Assembly: GCA_002496805.1 (NCBI GenBank)
Contig: DALO01000006.1
Span: 29,541 to 54,195 of the forward strand
DNA length: 24,655 nt
Reading direction: 5' to 3'
From: Methanobacterium sp. UBA353
GTDB taxonomy: Archaea; Methanobacteriota; Methanobacteria; Methanobacteriales; Methanobacteriaceae
Numbering within the stretch: position 1 is the first letter of the stretch; the number at the start of each line of letters is the position of its first letter. This document shows positions 1 to 8,379 of this stretch, piece after piece. Under the pieces are notes generated by a model. The model was not told the DNA's origin, made no database searches, and saw nothing but the letters and a program-made list of their open reading frames with translations. The position numbers were made by a program, and so were the translations under genes.

Positions 1-84
1 CTTAGGGTTGCATGAGCTTTAAACATCTTAAATTTTTCTTTATTCAATTAAATTCATTTAACGAGTTTTATTAGAATTTTATTT

Positions 85-92
85 AAGGAGGT
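85..92 (+). promoter_or_regulatory. Ribosome binding site deciding the aIF2-beta start
   Basis: AAGGAGGT is a near-perfect anti-16S match. It is 7 nt upstream of ATG 100 and only 1 nt upstream of TTG 94, so it selects the ATG. Confidence 0.8.
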
Positions 93-99
93 ATTGAAT

Positions 100-507
<408 letters not shown>

Positions 508-552
508 TTCCCCTTTTTTTATTATTTTATTTTGTGCTTAACAAATTACGAT

Positions 553-1635
553 ATGAACGTCAAATCAGATACCATGTTCTGTATTCAGTGCGGTAAAGAG
601 AACGTAAAACTCTATAAAGGTCGCTGCAGTTCCTGTTTTGCATCTGGAAACAAATTAATCACTATTCCTTCAGATATGACAGTTGAGTTTTGTGCTCACT
701 GCTCATCAATTCATGTGGGTGATAGGTGGTTGGAGTCTAAACAGTCAGAAGAGGAGATAATAGCGGAAAAAATAGTTCGAGAATCTGTACCAGATGAAAA
801 TGCAGAAGATATCGTTCTGGAAATAGATCCAATTAGCCAAAAAGGGTCAATACTGGAGGTACTGGTAAAAGCCAGAGGTACAGTCTTGGAACTGCCCGTG
901 AAAAGAGAATTTACCTTAAAGGTTAAACTTAACCGAAGTGTATGTCCAGAATGCAGTAAACATGCTTCAGGCTATTATGAAGCAGTGTTACAGTTGAGGG
1001 GAGATAAAAGACCCTTGGATTCTGTCGAAATAAAGAGTGTTGATGGAATTATAGAAAAAAACTTGAAAAAGTTATTCCGTAAAAACCGTATGGCATACCT
1101 TACCCAGAAAGTAGAAATTAAAGAAGGAATTGACTACTATTTTGGTTCCTATAAAGCTGCCCGGAAGATTTCAAATGCTTTGAAAGACCAAATGGGGGGT
1201 TTAATAGGGGAATCACCCCGACTCATGGGCAGAGACAAATCCGTGGGAAAAGATCTTTATAGAATATGGATATCTTTCAGACTCCCTTTTTTCCATAAGG
1301 GCGATTTCATCACTCATGACAAACACGTAGGCTTGGTAATTGATATAAACGGTAAAAGGATACTTATCCAGGACTTGGAAACAATGAATAAGATTTCATT
1401 ATCTTGGCGTGAATACTCCAATTTGGAGTTGGTGGCCCATGGAAAAGAGGTTAAAACTACCACTGTCACCTCCAAAACTCCAACTAAAATCCAGTTACTT
1501 CACCCGGAAACATACCAACCCATTGATCTGGATTTATTACCGGAGTTTTCAGACATGAACATTGGCAACCAGGTGAATGTGGTTGAAATCCATGGAAAAA
1601 TCTATATTATACCTCCCAATATACTCCGGGAATAA
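553..1635 (+). CDS. NMD3-family 60S/50S ribosomal protein
   Basis: Archaeal homologue of eukaryotic NMD3, the adaptor that binds the large ribosomal subunit late in maturation. Evidence is the Cys-rich N-terminus: from ATG 553 the pairs are C10/C13, C25/C28 and C47/C50, with another CPEC motif near residue 130. A long alpha/beta region with basic patches and a C-terminal OB/SH3-like part follow. At about 360 residues it matches archaeal NMD3, which lacks the eukaryotic export-signal tail. The start is uncertain: TTG 532, ATG 553 and ATG 574 are all in frame and none has a good ribosome site. An AT-rich TATA-like stretch at 518-530 would place transcription near 550, so a leaderless mRNA from ATG 553 is favoured. 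The role is inferred from the family. Confidence 0.85.
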   Translation: MNVKSDTMFCIQCGKENVKLYKGRCSSCFASGNKLITIPSDMTVEFCAHCSSIHVGDRWLESKQSEEEIIAEKIVRESVPDENAEDIVLEIDPISQKGSILEVLVKARGTVLELPVKREFTLKVKLNRSVCPECSKHASGYYEAVLQLRGDKRPLDSVEIKSVDGIIEKNLKKLFRKNRMAYLTQKVEIKEGIDYYFGSYKAARKISNALKDQMGGLIGESPRLMGRDKSVGKDLYRIWISFRLPFFHKGDFITHDKHVGLVIDINGKRILIQDLETMNKISLSWREYSNLELVAHGKEVKTTTVTSKTPTKIQLLHPETYQPIDLDLLPEFSDMNIGNQVNVVEIHGKIYIIPPNILRE

Positions 1636-1750
1636 GGTTGGAGTTAAAAACTGGAATCGAGTTGGAATTAGAAAATAATTTATTCTTATTAAAAAGAGAA
1701 TAGGTAAATTAAGTTTGAATGATAAATTTTAGATGGAATTTGTAAATTCA

Positions 1751-1758
1751 TAATATAA
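1751..1758 (+). promoter_or_regulatory. TATA box of tyrS
   Basis: TAATATAA is centred about 26 nt before position 1781, which would give a short leader carrying GGAG (1778-1781) and GGTGA (1784-1788) before the ATG at 1793. Inferred from archaeal promoter spacing. Confidence 0.4.
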
Positions 1759-1792
1759 TTCTCCGGATAGCAGTGCAGGAGATGGTGACGAC

Positions 1793-2758
1793 ATGGACAT
1801 TGATTCAACAACAAATATTATAAAAAAAGGCACCCTGGAGGTGGTAACTCCAGAAGAACTGAATAAAAAACTCGTGAAAAATCAGAAAACAGCTTACATA
1901 GGTTATGAACCCTCCGGTAAGGTGCACCTGGGCCATGCCATCACTGTGAAGAAGATGATCGACCTAGAAAAAGCAGGTTTCAAGGTAAAGATACTCCTAG
2001 CTGATCTTCATGCTTATCTCAATGGAAAAGGCAGTCTTGAGGAGATAAAAGAAATTTCTGATTATAATGCTAAATGTTTCCGTGCTTTAGGACTTTCAGA
2101 GGATGCTAAGTTCATTTTAGGTAGTAGTTTCCAAACTCAGGAAGATTACACTATGAAAGTTTATCAACTGGCACTTTTAACCACTTTAACCCGGGCCAAG
2201 AGGAGTATGGCTCAGATTACGAGGGATGCTGAGGATCATCAGGTGGCAGAGGTCATTTATCCATTGATGCAAGTGGTGGACATGTTGTTTTTAGATGTGG
2301 ACTTGGCTGTGGGGGGTATGGAACAGCGGAAAATTCATATGCTGGCCCGTGACAACTTACCTAAATTAGGATTTCCCGCACCAGTATGTATTCACACTCC
2401 TCTATTGCATGGTACTGATGGATCTGATAAAATGTCCTCCAGTAAGGAAAACTTCATAGCCATTGATGACGAGCCAAATGTGATCAAAAAGAAAATAAAA
2501 AAGAGTTACTGTCCTGCTGGTGAGATTGAAGGAAACCCCATTCTAGAAATAGCTCATCACTTCATATTCAGCGAAAGGGATAGACTGGTTATTGAGAGGC
2601 CGGATAAGTTCGGAGGAAATTTGGATTTAACCCAGGAAGAACTCTTGAAAATGTATGAAAATGGAGATTTGCATCCTTTAGATTTGAAAAATAGTGTTGC
2701 GGATTGTTTGGTAGATATTTTAGAGCCAGTTCGGAATTATCTTAAAGAAAGCCATTAA
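1793..2758 (+). CDS. tyrS: Tyrosyl-tRNA synthetase (archaeal type)
   Basis: Charges tRNA-Tyr with tyrosine. It is a class I synthetase of the short archaeal/eukaryotic type (321 residues, without the bacterial S4-like tail). Visible signatures are the tyrosine-pocket segment around Y35, the HIGH-equivalent HLGH at 45-48 and the KMSKS-equivalent KMSSS at 213-217. ATG 1793 is supported by GGTGA five bases upstream. A 157-nt gap with its own TATA-like element separates it from NMD3, so it probably has its own promoter. The small gene at 2780 starts 21 nt after the stop and is likely cotranscribed. Confident. Confidence 0.95.
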   Translation: MDIDSTTNIIKKGTLEVVTPEELNKKLVKNQKTAYIGYEPSGKVHLGHAITVKKMIDLEKAGFKVKILLADLHAYLNGKGSLEEIKEISDYNAKCFRALGLSEDAKFILGSSFQTQEDYTMKVYQLALLTTLTRAKRSMAQITRDAEDHQVAEVIYPLMQVVDMLFLDVDLAVGGMEQRKIHMLARDNLPKLGFPAPVCIHTPLLHGTDGSDKMSSSKENFIAIDDEPNVIKKKIKKSYCPAGEIEGNPILEIAHHFIFSERDRLVIERPDKFGGNLDLTQEELLKMYENGDLHPLDLKNSVADCLVDILEPVRNYLKESH

Positions 2759-2779
2759 TTGGATAAAAAAGGTGTTAAT

Positions 2780-2986
2780 ATGGATGAAGAGATGATGTAC
2801 GAGATGCGAATTCCTGCAGGAATTACTGAAAGGATTATGATTGAAGTTATAAATGAATTTGGCCTTGAACTTAAAAATACTGATGAGGGACCAGTACTTC
2901 TAGGTAAAAAGGAAGACTTGGAAAAAGCACAGGATCATATTGTAAAAGCCCTTAATCAACGCTTGAAAGAGTTAGAAAAACGTTGA
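2780..2986 (+). CDS. Small conserved-looking protein downstream of tyrS
   Basis: A 68-residue protein that I do not recognise as a named family. The ATG at 2780 has GGTG about 6 nt upstream; an in-frame TTG at 2759 touches the tyrS stop and has no ribosome site. The composition is charged, with an N-terminal half predicted as alternating strand/helix (isoleucine- and glutamate-rich, glycine near residue 11) and a strongly helical lysine/glutamate-rich C-terminus. A KH-like or Pcc1-like small alpha/beta fold is possible, but no diagnostic motif is present. Tight spacing behind tyrS suggests cotranscription and perhaps an RNA-related job. No function assigned. Confidence 0.7.
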   Translation: MDEEMMYEMRIPAGITERIMIEVINEFGLELKNTDEGPVLLGKKEDLEKAQDHIVKALNQRLKELEKR

Positions 2987-3012
2987 TATATGGAATTTCT
3001 CAGATAATCCTG

Positions 3013-3020
3013 TTTTTTTT
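3013..3020 (+). terminator. U-tract terminator after the small gene
   Basis: A run of eight T lies 27 nt after the stop at 2986, flanked by an inverted repeat GTTGATA (2982-2988) / TATCAAC (3028-3034). Oligo-U tracts are the usual archaeal termination signal, and the convergent neighbour makes a terminator expected here. Confidence 0.5.
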
Positions 3021-3080
3021 AAGCGTTTATCAACCGAAATTATGATATTCTCTATTCTTATTTTTCTATGCCAATAATTG

Positions 3081-3656
3081 TTAAATACACATTCCTAATT
3101 TATGCGCCACAATTCTTTTAATATCATCATGTACCTTATTGAATCCATTATTAGCATTTACCACCATGAAATCATGTTGTTGGGCAAGTTGTAGGTATTT
3201 TTTGCGCACATTATCCAGGAAACTTTTCTCTTCAAAACTGTCTATTCCTTCACATCTTTTAAGAGCAGTTTCTGTATCCAAATCCAGGAGTATTACCAGG
3301 TCCGGTTTTAGGGCATGCTGATTTATTTGTGCTATCCATTCTGCTCCGTTCTGGTAAGCCAAGCTGGAGTAAAATGAACGGTCACTCAGTATAACATGAT
3401 TCGTCTCTTCTTTTTTGCGGATTTCATCCATAAGAATGGTTCGGTCAGCTGCGAAAAGGAGTGCTAAAGTTTTTTGAAAGTTTTCATCCTGGGCACCAGG
3501 TTTTTTAAGCATCTTCCGAATAAGTAGGCCTACTGGAGAGCTAGTTGGTTCTCTTATCAAAGTTACAGTGAGTCCGCAATCTTTTAACCATTTTTCCAGG
3601 CTCTTAAGTTGTGTGGATTTACCTGAACCATCAATTCCTTCCATACAAATGTACAT
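3081..3656 (-). CDS. tmk: Thymidylate kinase
   Basis: Phosphorylates dTMP to dTDP with ATP. The 191-residue protein has all the standard TMK landmarks: P-loop GIDGSGKST (7-15), the REP substrate loop (35-37), a DR at 71-72 and the DRSFYSSLAYQ motif (92-102) that positions the nucleotide. Length is normal. The start at 3656 fits the P-loop distance; GAGG lies about 12 nt upstream, and an alternative ATG four codons in (3644) would also leave the P-loop intact. Transcribed convergently with the tyrS pair and divergently from the polyprenol-kinase-like gene. This looks like the housekeeping copy, unlike the divergent homologue at 4537. Confidence 0.93.
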   Translation of the reverse strand: MYICMEGIDGSGKSTQLKSLEKWLKDCGLTVTLIREPTSSPVGLLIRKMLKKPGAQDENFQKTLALLFAADRTILMDEIRKKEETNHVILSDRSFYSSLAYQNGAEWIAQINQHALKPDLVILLDLDTETALKRCEGIDSFEEKSFLDNVRKKYLQLAQQHDFMVVNANNGFNKVHDDIKRIVAHKLGMCI

Positions 3657-3783
3657 GCTCTTTTTTTCCTCAAAATACTTTATAAAACTTTGGCAAAGTT
3701 AATAAAATCCATTGTTATATTTATTTACTATATTTATTTAGTTTTCTCAAGTGTAGATTTTTTAGATAAAAATCAAAATTCTC

Positions 3784-3790
3784 TTATATA
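3784..3790 (+). promoter_or_regulatory. TATA box of the polyprenol-kinase-like gene
   Basis: TTATATA is centred 26 nt before ATG 3813, the spacing expected if transcription starts at the A of the ATG, giving a leaderless mRNA. A GGAGG (3792-3796) lies 16 nt before the ATG, too far to be a normal ribosome site. Confidence 0.45.
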
Positions 3791-3812
3791 CGGAGGAAGT
3801 ACTATAAAATTC

Positions 3813-4463
3813 ATGGATACTGGTGATATTTTGGGCTTGGTTTTAGTCTATGGTTACGTGATATTATTACTGGTTATTTCAGAAAAGGTCATCAATAAAC
3901 ATCCTAATTTCAGTAGAAAATTTCTGCACATTATGGTGGGGAATGTTCTTTTTATTTTACCTTTGTTCCAATCCAGATGGGTTATGGCTCTCTTAACAGC
4001 AGCCCCTTTCATCCTTTTAACTTTCCTAATAAGTCCTTATTCCCCATTGAAGATAAAGGATCGGATATCTGGCTCTGGACATGGTTTAGGACTGGTTTAC
4101 TATGCTATCTCTTGGACTGTTCTGGCACTGTTTTTCTTTGACCAGCCCTGGATTATAGCTGTGGGAATAGCTGCCATGTCTTATGGGGATGGTATGGCCT
4201 CTTTGGTAGGGATGAAATACGGTAAGATTAAATATAACCTTTTTGGAGATAACAAAACATTGGAAGGTTCATTGACCATGTTTATAGTGCTTATAATATC
4301 TTTAACTGTGGTTTTAGCATATTATGCTATGCCAATCCAGCCCATGGTGATTGTTATTGTAGCACTGGTAGCTACCTTGTTGGAAGGAATAACACCTAAA
4401 GGTCTGGATAACATCACGGCCTGTTTTTCCGCAGTTGCCACCTACATCCTACTAACACTGTGA
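3813..4463 (+). CDS. SEC59/VTE5-type polyprenol (dolichol/phytol) kinase-like membrane protein
   Basis: Polytopic membrane protein (216 residues from ATG 3813, about six or seven hydrophobic helices) of the CTP-dependent lipid kinase / phosphatidate cytidylyltransferase superfamily. Visible signatures are RKFLH near residue 36, the SYGDGMASLVG segment around D126, KTLEGS at 148-153 and a C-terminal EG-x6-DN segment near 191-200. These match dolichol kinase, phytol kinase and Dgk1. The likely reaction is phosphorylation of a polyprenol or diacylglycerol-like lipid alcohol in the membrane; the substrate is not determined. The frame is open upstream to 3690, but the ATG at 3813 fits a TATA box. 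A thymidylate-kinase-like gene follows after 73 nt on the same strand. Confidence 0.8.
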   Translation: MDTGDILGLVLVYGYVILLLVISEKVINKHPNFSRKFLHIMVGNVLFILPLFQSRWVMALLTAAPFILLTFLISPYSPLKIKDRISGSGHGLGLVYYAISWTVLALFFFDQPWIIAVGIAAMSYGDGMASLVGMKYGKIKYNLFGDNKTLEGSLTMFIVLIISLTVVLAYYAMPIQPMVIVIVALVATLLEGITPKGLDNITACFSAVATYILLTL

Positions 4464-4493
4464 CTGTACTCCATATTAACACTACTAATTAAT

Positions 4494-4605
4494 CGCAGGC
4501 TAAACTCATTGAAAAATATAAAAAAATGGAGATTATATGCGTTTTATCGTTATTGACGGCTTGGATGGATCAGGGAAGAGCACGCAGGCTAAACTCATTG
4601 AAAAA
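4494..4605 (+). repeat. 23-bp direct repeat across the start of the TMK-like gene
   Basis: The 23 bp at 4494-4516 recur exactly at 4583-4605, 89 bp away. The second copy encodes residues just after the P-loop (QAKLIEK) of the downstream kinase; the first lies in the 5' intergenic region. This is a remnant of a local duplication of the gene's own beginning. Confidence 0.9.
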
Positions 4606-5115
4606 AGGTATTTATCACAAGGTGAAAGTGTGATTCTACGGGAACATCCTTCCACTGATAATGATTATGGTTTGAAGGCTAAAAAAGCATTATTGGGCCG
4701 GGGCACCATTAATCGAATTAAAGCCTCAGTGTATTATGCTATGGATGTTATTCGTTCTGTTGGCAAATACAATGGCCAAGCAGACAACCTAATTATGGTT
4801 CGTTACTTGATTGGAATTGCGTATCTACCACTTCCCCTGGCAAAATTTCTATACTGGTTTTTTACCATCTTCCTCCCTACTTCAGATTACATGTTTTTTT
4901 TAGATTTAAAAGCAGAAGAATCACTTAGGCGTATGTCTCCACGGAATGAAGAGGAGATGTTCGAGAACAAGGATGATCTTATTAAAGTTAGAAAACGAGC
5001 CATGAAACTGGCCCAAGGATGGCACGTGATTAATACCATTAGCACCATTGAGGAGGTGAATGATAAAATCAATACTATTCTTGATGAAGTGGACAAAAAT
5101 CATTCCAGTGAATAA
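4537..5115 (+). CDS. Divergent thymidylate-kinase-like P-loop kinase
   Basis: A 192-residue P-loop kinase of the TMK fold. P-loop GLDGSGKST (8-16) is intact, as are a REHP loop (35-38) and a C-terminal half with the RR-x4-R LID-like region near 131-136. The usual DRY/DRS motif is replaced by MVRYL (87-91), so the Asp is Val, and the region after it is unusually hydrophobic (about 97-118). The true tmk is at 3081-3656, so this is a second, specialised kinase and may act on another phosphate, for example a lipid phosphate made by the preceding gene; that is inference. ATG 4537 has GGAG (4528-4531) 5 nt upstream. The region before the start carries a duplicated piece of the gene itself. Confidence 0.8.
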   Translation: MRFIVIDGLDGSGKSTQAKLIEKRYLSQGESVILREHPSTDNDYGLKAKKALLGRGTINRIKASVYYAMDVIRSVGKYNGQADNLIMVRYLIGIAYLPLPLAKFLYWFFTIFLPTSDYMFFLDLKAEESLRRMSPRNEEEMFENKDDLIKVRKRAMKLAQGWHVINTISTIEEVNDKINTILDEVDKNHSSE

Positions 5116-5148
5116 TTAGAATTTAATTCGTGATGTTATTGGGAATAA

Positions 5149-5156
5149 TTTTTTTT
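5149..5156 (+). terminator. U-tract terminator after the TMK-like kinase
   Basis: Eight consecutive T begin 33 nt after the stop at 5115, followed by an AT-only stretch. Consistent with an archaeal oligo-U terminator. Confidence 0.45.
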
Positions 5157-5305
5157 ATATAAAAAATAAATTTAGTAAAGTGGATTTATAGGAATTAGAA
5201 ACAACACACGAATTTTTGATTTAAAAAATTAATTTCAATGGACTATTCATCCTAAAAAAGCGTATTATGGATTGGGTTTAGTTATAACCTTAAAAAGTTG
5301 GATGG

Positions 5306-5312
5306 AAAAAAA
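5306..5312 (-). terminator. U-tract terminator after the PRC-barrel gene
   Basis: Seven A on the plus strand read as seven U in the minus-strand transcript, starting about 10 nt after the stop of the gene at 5323. Confidence 0.4.
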
Positions 5313-5322
5313 GTAGTAGAGT

Positions 5323-5829
5323 TTAATCCACTGCTATTTGTTCTACTTGTTCTTTGGAGAGATTTAATATCATGTAATCACCAATTTCGGCAATGTCCTC
5401 CTTGGTAATCATGATATGTTTACGGCTGAAAGTTCCTCCCATAGAGATGATCAAATTTTTTATCAAACCTACTGCTGGATCAATGATCAGGTCTTGAATT
5501 TTTCCGATTTCCACACCTTCTTGAGCCAGGACTATTTTACCTTCAATATTTTTGAAACGTAAATCCTTGGCCACTGCATCATCAATTTTATCCACCTTTA
5601 CCTTATTTTCCAAATCACTTTCATCCAATTTTAATTGAACAAAATCTCCAATCGCAGTTAAATCTTCGTTATGAACTGAAAAATATTTTTTGTTTAAGGT
5701 GGGGCCTGTTGAGATAAATATCTGTTCAACCACAGATTTTTTCAGGAAAACAACCAGATCTTCTACTTTTCCCACTTCTTGTGCTTTGATATCAATAACT
5801 TTCATCCCAATAAAATCACTGACTTTCAT
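5323..5829 (-). CDS. Tandem PRC-barrel domain protein
   Basis: A 168-residue soluble protein made of two PRC-barrel domains, about residues 1-80 and 88-168. Both halves show the same pattern: a conserved Gly-x-hydrophobic start, a GK/GKI-x-D-L turn (GKVEDLVVF; GKIQDLIID), a strand pair and a closing G-D-x-hydrophobic motif (GDFVQLKL; GDYMILNL). PRC-barrels occur in RimM, photosynthetic reaction-centre H subunits and many archaeal stand-alone proteins; free-standing archaeal ones have no agreed function. The start has GAGGT 8 nt upstream. Transcribed divergently from the acidic protein gene across a 286-nt AT-rich gap. Fold confident, function unknown. Confidence 0.88.
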   Translation of the reverse strand: MKVSDFIGMKVIDIKAQEVGKVEDLVVFLKKSVVEQIFISTGPTLNKKYFSVHNEDLTAIGDFVQLKLDESDLENKVKVDKIDDAVAKDLRFKNIEGKIVLAQEGVEIGKIQDLIIDPAVGLIKNLIISMGGTFSRKHIMITKEDIAEIGDYMILNLSKEQVEQIAVD

Positions 5830-6115
5830 TTGAAAACCTCGTTTTTCTATGGACTTGTAATATTCTTTTAATCATAATGATATAATAAATTATGTATATT
5901 ATTTGTAAGAGAATATTTTTTTACTCGTTTTAAATTGAATAGATAAATAAAAATGGTTTAAAACATGTTAAACTATTATAAGAAAGACTTTCTATTAAAT
6001 TCTGATTATCATTTACCCAGACGATCCATTAAAATAAAAATAGGTACATAACTCTTATTGGAGTTGCAAAATAATTTATCATTCATGTTTCATAAAGCAG
6101 ACATCATGGGGGGGT

Positions 6116-6547
6116 ATGGAAATGATGGATAAAGAAGAACTGGTAGATCAGATAGAAGAAACTGAGATGGAAAGAGCACCTGGTAAAAGGGATGGTTGGG
6201 AAAAACACATCTACCTTGAAGATGGTAATACCCTGATCGTTGGTTATGAGGAAGAAGAATCATTCAGTGAACACAACCCTGGAGAAGAGGTTGTTACTAA
6301 TTATTATTGGTACTGGGAGCTTAGAGATGAGAAAAACTGGGACGTTATTTATGACAATCATGATAAAGAGTTCAGTTTCTGTGAATCAACTGTGGGCGAA
6401 TTCACGGACCAGGACCGTGTTGAAGACATAGTGGGCGATATTGAAGAAGAAGATGTTTGCACTTGGAGTGAACAGGACTGGATCGAAGATATCTCCGAGA
6501 AAATAGCTGAAGAAGTCCTGGAATGGTTAAAAAACATTTTAAAATAA
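6116..6547 (+). CDS. Highly acidic hypothetical protein
   Basis: A 143-residue protein of no recognised family. It has 46 Asp/Glu against 12 Lys/Arg, so it is strongly acidic, and it is rich in aromatic residues (seven Trp and a YYWYW cluster near residue 65). It has no signal peptide or membrane segment. Two Cys (one near 90, one near 120) do not form a metal motif. A tract of seven G directly before ATG 6116 may pair with the anti-Shine-Dalgarno; ATGs at 6122 and 6125 are alternatives. It lies alone, between the divergent PRC-barrel gene and the convergent DedA gene. A DNA-mimic or binding partner role would be speculation. Confidence 0.65.
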   Translation: MEMMDKEELVDQIEETEMERAPGKRDGWEKHIYLEDGNTLIVGYEEEESFSEHNPGEEVVTNYYWYWELRDEKNWDVIYDNHDKEFSFCESTVGEFTDQDRVEDIVGDIEEEDVCTWSEQDWIEDISEKIAEEVLEWLKNILK

Positions 6548-6575
6548 TAATAAAATGGGAAGTATTATTGGTTTG

Positions 6576-7220
6576 CTATTTTTTCCTTTTCATCTCACGT
6601 TTTTTCATTATTATAAAGTAAACCACAACCAGTATAATAATCACCGTAATTATATTGCCAATATTTGCAATTTTATCCTCTAAAATCATGTACACATTTC
6701 CGGAGAACCAAGCTAATAATCCCCAACCTAATATTTGAACAGCTGAGCCTAAAAAGGTGATAATCATATATTTTTTCAAATCATAATGGATTAAACCACA
6801 GAAAAGATTGACTGCTATGCTGGGAATAACTGGGAAACAACGAGCCAAGAATATGAATAATTCATCGTAACGGCTTTCATCCACTTTTTTCCCAACAGCT
6901 TCCACATCTTCAACCGTAACCCCCAAATATTTACTTGTCCGTTCAATGAAGGGCATTCCAAGTTTATAAGCCAGGGCATAATAAACAAGTGAGCCTAATG
7001 TGATTCCCAGGGAGGCGGGGATTGTAATTTTAATGAACAATGTGCCTAAAGCAGCCAATGAAAAACTGGTTCCTTTAAGAATAACAAAGGTAGAACTAAC
7101 AACTATGAGACTTGCTGGGATGGGAACAATTATCTGTTCCAGTATGCAGCCTAAAAAAACTGTTAAAGATGTATGACTAATCATCAAAGATTCTATGGTT
7201 TTAATAATTGTTGTGAACAT
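6576..7220 (-). CDS. DedA/VTT-family membrane protein
   Basis: A 214-residue inner-membrane protein of the DedA (SNARE-associated, VTT-domain) family, whose members include lipid flippases for undecaprenyl phosphate and related lipids. Seen: the re-entrant motif with E-x3-P-x-P (EQIIVPIP, 28-35), the second re-entrant segment FLARCFPVIPSI around 122-133, and four or five hydrophobic helices ending in a basic tail (KKREMKRKK). Four nt separate its start from the stop of the upstream EamA gene, so the two form an operon. Substrate unknown; a polyprenyl- or archaeal-lipid-related substrate is an inference from the family. Confidence 0.85.
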   Translation of the reverse strand: MFTTIIKTIESLMISHTSLTVFLGCILEQIIVPIPASLIVVSSTFVILKGTSFSLAALGTLFIKITIPASLGITLGSLVYYALAYKLGMPFIERTSKYLGVTVEDVEAVGKKVDESRYDELFIFLARCFPVIPSIAVNLFCGLIHYDLKKYMIITFLGSAVQILGWGLLAWFSGNVYMILEDKIANIGNIITVIIILVVVYFIIMKKREMKRKK

Positions 7221-7224
7221 GATA

Positions 7225-8169
7225 TCATCTTTTGTTTAGTTTAAGCCCCTGTTTACTTTTGAGATCGCCATCTTTGTATAGTATAAGTATGCCTGCAAAC
7301 ATCAACACACCAAACAATAACTGAGTTATTTTTAAAGGCTCTCCTAATATTATAAATGCAAAAAATGCCCCGAAAAGAGAGCTGGTAGAAAATATTGATC
7401 CGGTTCGAGTGGATCCTATTTCCCTGATTGCGAGGTATACAAGAACTACAGAAAAGCTCATGCAGACCCAACCAATAAAAAATAAAGCTGGTAACATATC
7501 CAGTGGCAAATTAAAGCTTAAACCCAGATAGGAAGATATTGTAAACAGAATCACACCCCCAATGCCACATTTTAAACCAGTTAAAAGGAATATATCTCGT
7601 TTATCACTCAAAAATTTGGTCAGTGTGGTATCCATGCTCCAAAAAAAACAGGCCACAATTATTAGAAGACTTCCAACTAAGTTTTCATCAAAAGAGAGAT
7701 TTTGAAGATTGTTGGTGCTCAAAAAAATGGCACCTAAAAGTAAAAAAGCAAACCCAACTATATCCTTCAGTTGAACATTTTCTTTCAGGAAGAGTATGCC
7801 TAGGATAATGATGAAGAGGATTTCAAAATTTGTTAAAAAAGCAGCATTTACTGCAGTTATCTGGTTTAAGCCATTCAAATATAATGCTGGACCAATGAAA
7901 GCTCCGAAGAGGGCTGTTAAAAATAATGTGAAGTAATTTCTTCGGGAAATTTTTATTTTGACCTTGCTTTCTCTGTGAATAATCTTAAGTATGTGGTTGT
8001 GTGAAGGGGAAATCCTAATAACGAACAATAAAACACTGGCCAACATGTAAACCATGGATGCCAATGCCAAGGGGTGTAAATAGTTCAGTAGTAGTTTATC
8101 CAGTGTTATCCAAACCCCAAATAACATGGCCACGATTATTGCACTTACATATCCCCAAACACTACTCAT
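7225..8169 (-). CDS. EamA/DMT-superfamily transporter
   Basis: A 314-residue polytopic protein with ten predicted helices in two homologous halves (about 1-150 and 160-305), the layout of EamA drug/metabolite transporters. Typical features are a Gly-rich helix pair and ITAVNAAFLTNFEILFIIIL in the first half, paired with GSTRTGSIFSTSSLFGAFFA in the second, and a glutamate after each (LKENV; LGEPL). It is the first gene of an operon with the DedA gene. Solute and direction cannot be read from the sequence. The ATG lacks a clear ribosome site, so the start is only probable. Confidence 0.85.
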   Translation of the reverse strand: MSSVWGYVSAIIVAMLFGVWITLDKLLLNYLHPLALASMVYMLASVLLFVIRISPSHNHILKIIHRESKVKIKISRRNYFTLFLTALFGAFIGPALYLNGLNQITAVNAAFLTNFEILFIIILGILFLKENVQLKDIVGFAFLLLGAIFLSTNNLQNLSFDENLVGSLLIIVACFFWSMDTTLTKFLSDKRDIFLLTGLKCGIGGVILFTISSYLGLSFNLPLDMLPALFFIGWVCMSFSVVLVYLAIREIGSTRTGSIFSTSSLFGAFFAFIILGEPLKITQLLFGVLMFAGILILYKDGDLKSKQGLKLNKR

Positions 8170-8379
8170 ATTATGCCCTGCTTTTTCTCATATTACAGAT
8201 AAGTTAGTTAAAATTACTTAAATTAGTTATGGTAAAAAGAGTGGTTGCATAAATTGGGATGCAATCAGTTTAAATCCCAAAAGATAGATTTCAGTTTAGC
8301 TGCAGTAATTTGTTGAGTTTAGCGTGACGTGCTAGGTGAACTGAGTGCTGATGATGATGAGAATTTAAGAGTATGGAAT

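Noticed and set aside
94..99. TTG 94 as start of aIF2-beta
   Set aside because: It is 1 nt from AAGGAGGT, too close; ATG 100 has ideal spacing.
3690..3812. N-terminal extension of the polyprenol-kinase-like protein from TTG 3690
   Set aside because: No ribosome site, poor fit to family length, and the TATA box at 3784 places the mRNA start near ATG 3813.
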